From Deroplatys truncata (Eukaryota; Arthropoda; Insecta; Mantodea; Mantidae): a DNA stretch of 64,000 bases. The notes beneath the pieces were generated by a model. The model was not told where the DNA came from. It did not search any database and saw only the letters and a list, made by a program, of their open reading frames with translations. Location: the NCBI GenBank assembly GCA_030765065.1, contig CM060976.1:63142039-63206038 (forward strand), given 5' to 3'. The translations under genes were made by a program, and so were the position numbers. Of this stretch, positions 48,901-60,600 are shown piece after piece; the first letter of the stretch is position 1, and each line of letters starts with the position of its first letter.

Positions 48901-50421
48901 CTCGCTGTTATAAATGAATCCATTAAACTCGAAGTATCTTCAGATCAGGTCGCATTTGTCGCGCGACACGAAATCGCTTCCATAAATGGGACCTTAGACC
49001 GCAGCGGAAACCCAAGAGTAGTTCTTTCGCTCAGCCAAGCGTGTTATGACTGGTTTTTCACCATGTGGAAGTTGGAGTATGCCCTAATAGCAGAGCTCTG
49101 GAACCGGGTAGTCTCCATGTTCTTACGCTGCAGAACCTGTCTTTGGCCTGTAAGAGCTTGTACCTTATGGATTTTAACAGCATATGGCGCGATGGCAAGT
49201 TTCCTACCTTTGGCACGAAGTGACCTCAAGTTCAGGAAGGACCAGCATCTGCCTTCCACCTGCTATCCGATCTCCCTCATCAGTTTGCGTCACCAGGCCT
49301 CCCCCTCTGTCTCACTGCTTACTACCGTCATATAAAAGGAGAGGATAATACATGCCAAGGTTCATAAGAAGTTTAACGGCCAGATACTTTTCACCAATGT
49401 ATTTACCGTGTGAAAATGCACTGTAATAGTATTACAGTCGCTGAATAAATCTTTCAAGTTTAAAAGTTCATCTAATATCTTGCAGTACTAAAACATTTAC
49501 AGTTTGATTTAAGAAGTTTGGAAAATATGCCTAGATTATTTAAATGCCAAATATTAAAGCGGGTAAACCAGTTACAGCTCCTATAGGGCGCAATTTAACA
49601 TGTGAGAACAAGTTTCCTTTACTTTCTGCATAATATGTCCAAAGCTTGTGGTTATATGTAAAATACAACTCACCACAAGTTAAAACGAGCTACTCGTTGA
49701 CAATAGTCTGACACAACTACTCGCCTCACAGCAACGTCAGCGTCTCCAAGACTAAAACAAAATGAGGCACAACCAACACCAGACGGGAGGAAGAGAAACT
49801 AGCATAAGGCGGATGTTTAGAGAAAAAAAATGCAATTGTGCCGAGAGAAAACTAATGGACACAAGCTGCATTGAAAGATGTTGGAGCGTATGATCAACGT
49901 GCGGCTAAACTGGTGGCTTGATCAATATAGATCTTGTGTTTGACTCTGTCGGCATCAAGTAATGATTTACACAAATCTAATGAAAATTGCTAGATGCGGT
50001 AACGGAAGTTGAAAGTAGTCTTATTTTCTTGTCGCCACTCTTTGAACGAGAGGAGATTTTTGCTTTGTTGTAGCATGTGTTGATTGATAAAATACATTTT
50101 TTCGTGACTGTCTTTTCACAAAATTTACCAATAAAACTGTTCCAGCAATTGAAAACACGTGGGCAACAAATTTACAAACATCATTTTGAGGTTTTATGTT
50201 TCAGTAGATGACTGGAGTTAGACATTGGTATCTAAATAATGCTATGTCTGCTTACACGCGAATAATTGACCATCACTATCCGTCAAAATGATTCCTTATA
50301 ATACTTGCTGATACTGAAGAACATACATAAAAGAGAAATGCCAAACCCTTAGCAGGAGCAAACACTACTACACAAAAGATGGCCGCATTCCAACGTAAAG
50401 CCAAATTCCCAGATGGAAGCG

Positions 50422-50459
<38 letters not shown>

Positions 50460-53400
50460 TAGAGTTTCCTGAATGCAATAGGAAAACTGAAAATAAATTG
50501 ATAAGCTTTAAATTGATATTTAAAAAGTAAAAAATTGGGATTTATAACTCAAATGGGTAGCTAGACCTTAAAAAGGCAAAATAAAAACTGGTTCTATTCC
50601 TTCCAGATACCTCAAAGCACGATTATATTGTTATATACCGGGGTGGTTTTGCAGCTAGATATTAAATGTTAGATGCCCCAGCATAAACATTGGGCAACGT
50701 AGCTTCAGAAGCAACAAGAGGACCAGGATCTTAACTGCACATTTCAGAGCAGGCGTGGGATAATTATCACAAAAATACACGGGATTTCATATTAGCATTA
50801 CCTGTGGTTTATTGAATATTAACTCGGCGTCACTACATCGTTCACAAAAGATTAAAGGAAAAACATTGGAGGGAGATGTTACACACACGAATCACGCACG
50901 CTACCATACTCAACACTCGCCCTGAAGGAACTGACTACTACTGACGCCACGCTATCCACACAAAGAAAAAGAACGCTCCTCTGGCCGGGAGGTGGGGAGA
51001 GATATCACGTCGGACGAAATTCAAAACCCCAGCCGAAAGAATTACACCCAACAATGTCGTCGCTACAAAGCAATAATGTGTCCGTGACAATGCACACACA
51101 TACACGCTACAATATCTACATAACCTTTAACTTATTATATCTAATAAAAAAAGGCGTTTTGCCTAACGGCTCTACTTAAGACATTTGCTGGAGAGTTCGT
51201 AATCTTCCTACTCTCACCAGCAGTGTTTGCGTGTAGTCTTCCGCTTTGTATTCGGAGTTTATATAGAGCCGGTATTTCATGTATATGCAAGCTATTTAAC
51301 CAGAAAAACTCAGTACCTAGCGCCACACTGTTCTATTGCTATTGTCATCAATGCTATCGAGGACTGTTCCATCAGGTATTTCATCTACATTGTTTGTAGA
51401 CGGCTTCGCAATGTTTTCTCGGCGGATGTGTTTCCTCGAACGCCATTTCCAACGTTAACTTGACCGACTATACGTTTGGAGTGTGAAAAACATCAACATT
51501 AATGACATAACTCAATACTGACCTTAAGTTTAAATCAAAGGATTCAAGTGGATTACAGCTTCTGATGTAATTGTAATTCTGCTTTGTCTCTTCATAGAGT
51601 TTTTCGATGATCAACTTCGAAGAAAATGTGAGCGTTTAGTTAGTTTTCAGGAATTATGTAAAAAACAAAGTTGATTGATACCCTTTCCTTGTTCCGTCGA
51701 TAAAACCATCTTTGTAAACTTCTGGCATCGGGCTCTGTCTGGGCTCAAAGAAGCTTTTAGGATTGCTGTTCGACAGCAAACTTAGTTGATATTCGCATAT
51801 ATCGTACTTGAAAATGAAGAAGCTTTGCGTGGCACATAGTGGGGAGTCGATTAGACTGTCCTTTTGCGCCCTTTTCAACCTCTGATCAGTATCTTATAAT
51901 CTACACGACCTTCAGTTTCAGAATGCTTGAATGTCAGTCATTATCGCGGAATAAGACTGGCTATGGGCGCCTTTCCAGCTAGCCTTTTAATCATTTTTTC
52001 CCCTCCTTGAAATATACTGAACTTAAATACCAAATGTATTTATCAAACATTTCGTATAGAGTTATGTTGCTTTTTTTCTCTTATTTTGTTGCATACTGAA
52101 TTTGAGAAAAAAAATTACCCAAAACAGAAAGGGAAGCGGAAGACAAAGACTCTGCCGAGGATTTTTTCCCCTCCGCTACTGCACAGTTAGAAAGCTGATG
52201 GCTTGTTGCATTTTGGCACCTAGAGTACCTGCAGGAAATCCAAGGACAGAGGTCCGCTTGCCCAACTCAGGTTCTTTCCGAATGAGGATCTGGAAGCTGT
52301 AGATTTGCCTCGTCTCCAACTTTTAGGTAGTATCCAAAAATAGGTGGCAAATATCCAAGTCGGTGTATCCGTTAGCTTATAACCGTGATGGAATTCCGCT
52401 CGGATTATTTTCCAGTGGAGACACTTGTACTCCACAAATGAAACAGATTCTTCCATAGACGGCTCAGTCTACAAGCTTATAATACAAGAGTTTCACCGCA
52501 GGACATCTAATGCAGAGATTAGATGTTGCTCTGCCATGCCGCCACAATTTGTCTGCTGTTGGAACAATCTCATTGGTAGCGGAATATACTGCAGCCTTCC
52601 AGTCAGTGGGGTTCTTTGGATTCGAAAATATACTGAAAATTGCGCTACTTCATCGTAGCCAATAGCCCCGTTGTATCCGGTTTGTATGGAAAGTTGATGA
52701 AACTCGGCTGTTCTCTCAGCGTAACGTGCGCTTTTAATTAATTAGTACGTTTATTTAACGACTCTAGCAACTTACAACGTTGCCTTTATGCTGGAATTCT
52801 GTCCCATGAGAGTTATTTTACATGTCAGTTAAACTACTGACATGCAGTTTTCACAGTTAAGCACACATAGATGCCTGTCTTGGGCGAGATCGAATCCGAG
52901 AATTTGGACACAGAAAGTCAATCCCAAATTAAAGGCGCACACAAAGCGACTATTTGCGCTTTTGAAGCCTCCCTTGCCAGTTATCACCTTTGCCTCAATA
53001 CCCCTCTTTTGCTACATTTCCCAGAGTTCTCTTGATCGTCATTTTCTTTGTTCCCTCAAAGGTTTCGTTTTTCCTGCTCCTTCGCAACTGATCGTTATTT
53101 TACCAATCACGCTTCCTAGAGGGAAAGCGTATTTTCCTCGTGATTGCGCTCCGATATCTCGTTCCACCTTGGGTTTACATTCATGAATAGTTCACATCGA
53201 GCTTCGTTATTTCCTTTAGCCTGTTTACATCTTAAGGTGCATTTCTAGAACTTCTGCATTAGTTACACCGATGGCTTCAAAGATGATCGAAGAATAGGTT
53301 GTTTTCGATGTCGGCCGCCTTTTAGTTTTCGTTTTTCAGGGCAACGTTCAGTTTTTACCGCCAAGCTTTTTAGCATTCACCTACACTTTTATATTGTGAC

Positions 53401-54629
53401 AAATAAAAACGCCTGTTTACTCGTAAGAAGCTTTATTTATTACGCTAAATGTGTTACAAACTTCGTTTTGCAGCTCTTGATTTACAAATGGCTCGAACTA
53501 CTCACAGCTATCCCGCAACTGACTCACGTTTATTTTCTTACGTCTTTTATAGTCCCCTGTTGCAAGGGAGACATATTAATGCAATGTTCCAGAATTTATC
53601 AGGTAGATGGCGAACTTTCTCAAAGAGTAGTCAGTCAAAGCCTCTTCCATTGTACGATATGGGTTTACTTTCTCGAACCTCCTGCACTCAAAGCCTTCAT
53701 CGATGTCTTGGCTGACTGTATCCCGCGGCTTTGGCCGCAATACCTAAGGCAATCGTCTTATTACGGATTCTCTAAGCGCTGCATAGTCTTCAAGCTCTAA
53801 TCACTATTCGTTTGTACAATGAGTTCAGTATTGTCTTTATTCTCTCGCTGATGATGATATCAACGTGTCCCGATCATAGGCTTGTCTCCAGAGAATGAGG
53901 TTGCTGAAGCCTCTGTTAAGCCTGTCATTTTATCTCCCAGTTTCCTTAGCTCTTTAGTTCTGCTGTTCCCTCTAATGATCGATTTTAGTATAATTTTACG
54001 TCAAGCCACCGTTTAGTGCCAGCAAGATGAGTGATCTGGCCTTCCTGAGCAAAATTCGGGAGGTTAAACCCCTCCCTATAGCCTGGGTCACCTCTTCAAG
54101 TTTTTCCCCCCTTCCCTCACCAAGAGGTAATTTTAGCCAGATTAATATCGGCCACCTCGTACTATTTTGCGTTCATTGCGCCGAGGGTTTGACGGGTCTT
54201 GATCCAGAGTCAGCTTTTAGCACCACTACGATCTGCTATACGACCTTTCTAGGGCAGTGGCGGACTGTTTACGTTCGATAGAAGGCATTCTTTGATTTAT
54301 TCGACGAAATGACTTGGAAAGCCGCGTCTAATTAGTTGGTTAGTGTTACCTGTTTTATGATTTGATTCGCTAAGCCTTCTGTACCACTCTTGTACCTACA
54401 AAGAACTGTGTAAAAAAAAACATTTTGCGAATATTTATCTCGTTTAACAAGAAGCAGATAGATGAATAAGCTTTTGTAAAGATAGTATGGAGAAGACTTT
54501 TTTACTTTCTCTACTACGTATAGTAAGTAGGGGAAGTATTGTATTCCACCCAAAAATTCGATACCGAGATTTCACCGAAAATATGTTTCAGACCCCCTAA
54601 ATAAAAAAAAAAGGATTTTTGGAAACATG

Positions 54630-54667
<38 letters not shown>

Positions 54668-57600
54668 TGTGAACAGCATAACTCACGAACGAACAGTCGG
54701 ATAAACACCAAACTTGGCATTTAAGTTCAGTATCTTCCAGAGATGCGACACGAAGGTTTTCAAGAAAATCCACCCACCCCAGATTACCCTTTACATGGAA
54801 CATTTTTCGAAAATTTTAATTTTCTCAAAAATGACTAACGATTTTGATTAAAATATCATATGTTTAAGATATTCTCATTACAAATAAAATGTATATCTTG
54901 AATTTTCTGGGAATGTCTCCAAAAGTATTCTTCATTGTGAACGACCTTTGCATAACTGGTAAACCATGAGAGATAGACAAACGTTTACTACACAAAAAAT
55001 GTGGATCGCGTTAAAATACACAATTTATGTCATATACATTTTTTTTTGTTGAGTGAACCATTTTCGAGATATTGCTTGTTATTCCCTTAAATTTTTCAAT
55101 ACTTATTTTCTCAAATGGGAATTCGTTATTCATTTTTTTGTCTTAGATATGCAAAGAGTATTAATCTGTGGCAAAGGGAATGGTGCTGCACCTAGCAACC
55201 AGCTATTAAGAGATATGTATGTGCTTAAAGGCTACTGTATTTCTATATTGCCCTTGTAAATATATATTCCCCTTACATCTACAAGAAACTTAGCAATAAG
55301 ATAGCGTCTGCAAATGTTTATCTCGATTAGCATGAAGTAGATGGAGAATAAGCGTTTGTAAAAATAGTTTGTGCAAGAGTAGAGAAAGTCATGTGAGTGT
55401 AACACATCAGATTTTTTTAAGTGTTAAGTCATTTGTTTTTTCTTGTGGTCTTGCAAACAGAATTGGATTTCAAATCCACCACATAGCTACTATAGTCTAT
55501 CCCAGACAAGAACAATCCTGTTTTAAACAAGGCGGAGCGGACTCGATCCGCCACGTGTTTGACGTAGGTACATGTATACACAAAAGTTTTGCAATACTAG
55601 CTGTAGCAGCGCTAATTTAGTGACAATAAATCGAGTAAGACGTTGCCAATAACTTATTAAATCTATGTGTTAAAGAATTACTGTTATCGTGTAGTAGCAT
55701 AAGATTACGCTTCGGGGTTTCTTTTTTAAGCATCGCGAAACAATGCGCGATCAACGCCTCTCGCCACTTATTAAGATTTGCCTCACCGTGTTTTATTTCG
55801 ACAGATTGACAGGCCTGCTCATGATGATTAGCTAACAGATTTTAAATTGCATATACATAAGTGTTCTGGGCTTGGAAGTATGCGAGAGGTGTAGCAAATC
55901 AGCATTTACCTCGATACCCGCTTTGTTCCAAGAGGGCTGATGGTATAGGAATGCAAGTTATGTAGTATACAGCTGTTTCAATAGTAATACAAAGTTAGAC
56001 TGCATGTTGTTTAACAATAACTTAATACTGCGCCTGTTTTCGGTTTAATCTATGTCTCTATGTTTATGATATACCTTTGTTAACAGACCTTTCAGAATTC
56101 ACGGCCTCTAACACGTCCGTGGTGTATGTGCAGGATACACAGAAATGAATTTAAACATTTATAGACTTTTCTCTCCCCGAAACTTATGCTGAGCAGTGAT
56201 CAGAAAACTACTTGGAGTGCTGTACTTCTTAGAGGCGGTTATTGTGGCAAAACAAATAACAGAAAACACTCATGAACTTCCCTCCACCAATCAGCGGCCT
56301 AAGAGCGTTCTGTTTTACTGTTTCTATCTCTCGTCCCTCGCATATGTTTATTGCTGGTTGATATAGATTATAGAGGTGTACGGTTTTCGATCTACTCCTG
56401 TCTATGCCTGCTTGCTTAGGCAACACGCATGGGAACTCATGGCGTGAGGGGAGACAGTATTTCCTCTACTCCAGCCCTCCCCTCCACGCTGAGCAATACG
56501 GTTCGCACCTACCAGTTGCTGTGGTGTCCTACAGGACCTGGAACCTTGATGGATGCTTCAGCACCTACACTGGGACGTCGAATAAAACAATACTTACTTT
56601 GGAGAAATATTAGGAGTGAGTGTAGCGCAAACATTCCTATTATATTCTCATCCTAACGATGCTTTTAAATAATTGTCCACAATTTTACAATGGTTAACCT
56701 TATAAGCTTCGCCAAATTTTCTTCCTGGTTCCCACACTATTATGCATTTTCTGACATTCAAATGTCACACAAGCTGTAAAAATGTCAAAAACGTTTAATA
56801 AGGTCGAAAACCTGTAATAATACAGAAAAACTTTAAAAGGTTTGAAAACTTGTAAGTACAGGGAGAGCCAAAAAACTACGAACCGGCTGCGCGGTGTTTT
56901 TCCTGCCCCCGTTCTCGGCTCTCGCCGTCTGGGGCAGCGCGCGGATGAAACCATACAACATATTTAAAACTACTTTTAAACGCTTTACTAACTTTATGAA
57001 AGGAGATGCTGAAACTTGCCACCGTCGTTGTCCATACATTTTTGGCACCTCTTTAGGAAACTATCCATCATTCGCCGTAGTTCACGGTGAGAAATGCTGG
57101 CAATTTCCTGACGGATATTTTGTTTTAATTCTTCCAGGGTGTGTGAGTTTGTCTGTACACTTTATGTTTTAAGTTACCCCAGAGATAGAAATAGCAGGAG
57201 ATTAGGTCGGGGGACCGAGGGGGCCACAAATGTCTACTAATAATTCTGTCTTCAAATGCACTTTCAATTATCATCGAAATATTGGCCGTATGAGTGCTGT
57301 TGTTGAAAAAAGGCAAAATCACGTTCCCTGTCTGTTAATTCTCTAAAAACAGGGGGCACAATTTTATTCACGTATACACGGGCTTCAACTATTGACTCGA
57401 AAAAAAATTGGTGCCAAAAATGTGTGGACAGTTTCAGCATCTTCTTTCATAAAGTTAAGTAAAGCCTTTAAAAGTAGTTTTAAAAATGTTGTATAGCTTC
57501 ATCCGCGCCTTTCTATGATAGCGGCAGACGGCAACGAGCGCCGTGGACGCGGACAGGAAAAACACCGCGCCGCCGGTTCGTAGTTTTTTGGCTCTCTGTA

Positions 57601-60600
57601 GAAAACAATACTAAACATTTGTAAAGCTTGTAATAACGTTAAAAACACTTAAAACATATATCAGCTTGCAAAGCTGAAATCATTTGCAAATACTTTAAAC
57701 TATTTTTAAAACATCATTAAAAAGTTGTTTAACGAAATGGCTGAAACAATCCCAATGAAAACCTTCCGAACAGTTCCAAAGTGGTGATATTTTATTATTT
57801 CATTTTAGTTTGGAGCATATAAATCTAGCAGTAATAAGCATTAGGATACTGCCATATTGTAAGGTAATGCATGAAATAACGCTTCGTCTATTTACCACTA
57901 GTATCAGTCAGTATTTTGAGAGACAGGCTTCCCAACTCCATCTCCCTGACCTTCACTGCTACTTCTTGACCTGCTCAACATCGGGAAAACTAGCTGTCTA
58001 TGCATAGGTTGAACCACTGAAAACCTACCTGCCGGGGCAAGCAGGTGCAGGCAGTGTAAATAGTAGAAATGAACACCTGTAATAGCTACCCGCTTTTTAA
58101 ACATTTGACTACTGCTTCATCCTCGTGTATCATCCTTTTTTATTTCCTCTACCACATACATAGTAGGAAGAGAAGGTATTGCATTCCACCCGAAAATTCG
58201 ATGTCAATATTTCAATGGAAATACATGCTTTGAGAACCCCTGAATTAAAAAATTATAAAAACAAAGTGTGTGTGTCTGTGAACAGCATAACTTGAAAACG
58301 AAAAGTCGGACAAATACCATAGTTGTTATGTATCATCCTAAGAAGCGACACGAAGATTTTCAAGAAAATCCCCCACCCCATCTACCCTTTATATGTAACA
58401 TTTTTGGAAATTTTTATTTTCTTAAAAATGGCTCTTAGGATTTTGATCAAAATACCATATATTAAAGATATTTACATGACAAATAAAACGTATATCTTGA
58501 ATTTTATGGGAATCTTCATTAGGAAGGAATTTTGTATAATCATGTGTAACTGGTAAACATTAAGTAATAGATGAAAACTTACCACACAAAAAATGTAGAT
58601 CTCTTTAAAACACACAGTTTATTTAAAGTAACATTTTTTGTGGTATTAGCCATTCCTGAGATATCCGTTATTAATGGTTTAATTTATTCAATATTTAGTC
58701 ATTCTTTTAAAGTCTTGTCGACACTCAGTTGCTTCTCGTGATTGCATTGAAGGGGTAAGGCCAGCATATAGCATCCAGTTTTTAAACATTTGACTGCTGC
58801 TGTTCCTTTTGTATAATGTAGCTTGTAATGCAGCTATTTCTGCAAAGGTTTATCTCAATTAAAATGAAGTAGATAGAAAAATAAACTTTCATAAGAGTAA
58901 TTTTTATAGCTACGAATAAACCATAGAGGGTAGTGAAAGTGATGTGAATGTAACACATCTTGGGTCTTATTGGCGGCTTTGCCTTTGGAACAGGTGCTTA
59001 TTGACAATGATGTTCACTCATTTATTGTTGTATTAATTATTGGGTTTTTGTATTCCTTTGGGTTCTGTTTAAATTCACATGCATATTCAGACTCTCTTTC
59101 ATGCTTCCAGACTGTAAGGAGGATAAAAAATAATGCTGGCTAAATAGACCCTCTAGCCGGTAATTGATCCCAAGAACTTTGGATTTGGAGGGTAGTATAC
59201 TAAATACCAGACCACAGAGGCAGTCTATATTACTTTTGTACCTCTGATGAAATGTGTAATGAAATATTTTTTCTGCAAATATTTATCTTGATTAATAAGA
59301 AGTATGTACAAGAAAAAGATTTTGGAAGAATAGTTTATAGAATAGTGGTTAGAGAAATTCATGTGAAGGTATCACATAAGTTTTTTCTTTACTTAGGCAT
59401 TATTTCAAATTAAGCAGTAAGTGCTTAGTTGTTATGAAACATTACGAAACACCATCCAAATGTTTAACCATAGTAGTTAGCTCTTGCGATGGAAAGAGCA
59501 AAGAATGGCAAGCTTTCAAGTAAAATCTGTTGAGGTTACTTGCAACAGTGTATAACCATGCAATACAGAAAATGTTGAAATGGCCAGCTAATGTTGCAAA
59601 AGGTTTAACACAAGTTGTGTGTTTTAATGAGCTCTACATTTTTCCATTTCAAATCTTTTTCTATCTCCTATGATCTCCCTGTTACACAAAACTGTACAAA
59701 ATCCAGTCTGTATGAAGAAGACTTCACAGGTCATGCACAGAATTGTCATATTAATATCTCAAACAGATAATAGTTAAATAATTAATTAAAAATACCTAAG
59801 AATTAAATTTAATTAAAAAAGAACATTTTTCCACAAAATGGCTAGTTTGGAGTATGAGAATTTTCTTAACAAGTTTCTTCTGCAATAAATACGAAATTGA
59901 GTAATAAATATGAAATTTTCATTTTTGAGCTATGATGTTCAAGCACACAGAAACAAACATAATTTTGGTTCAGTAGACCTTAAAACCTCTTTTATAACTG
60001 TTTTTGGTTCAAGAACCTCAATACGTCTTTTATACCTTTTTATGGTTCAATGGACCTCAAAATGTCATTAATACACTTTTTTGGTTCAGTAGACCTCAAA
60101 ATGTCTTTTATATTCTTTTTTGGTTTACTGGACCTTAAAATGTTCAATATTAATAATACTTTTATGGTTCAGTGGACCTCAAAATGTCTTTTATACTCCT
60201 TTTGGTTCAGTAGACCTCAAAATGTCTTTTATATTCTTTTTTGGTTTACTGGACCTTAAAATGTTCAATATTAATAATACTTTTATGGTTCAGTGGACCT
60301 CAAAATGTCTTCTATACTCCTTTTGGTTCAGTAGACCTCAAAATGTCTTTTATACTCCTTTTGGTTCATTGGACCTGAAAGTGTTTTTACATTTTTTTGG
60401 TTCAGTGGACCTCAAAATGTCTTTTATAGCCTTTTATGGGGGGGGGGGGGTTTAGTAGGCATGTTTTTATGCCTTTTATTTTTGGTTCATTGGATCTCAA
60501 AATGTTTTATACCTTTTTCAGGTTAGTGGGCCTCATAATGTCTTATACACCTTTTTTTCTGGTTCATTGAAGCTCAAAATGTCGGTCTGGGTGGCCCAGT

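Noticed and set aside
50276..50458. Minus-strand frame beginning with poly-Met
   Set aside because: Reads through the (CAT)n microsatellite.
60050..60455. Repetitive protein with LKMS-type repeats (69 and 111 residues)
   Set aside because: Direct translation of the non-coding minisatellite; different frames give equally long products and unit lengths are not multiples of three.
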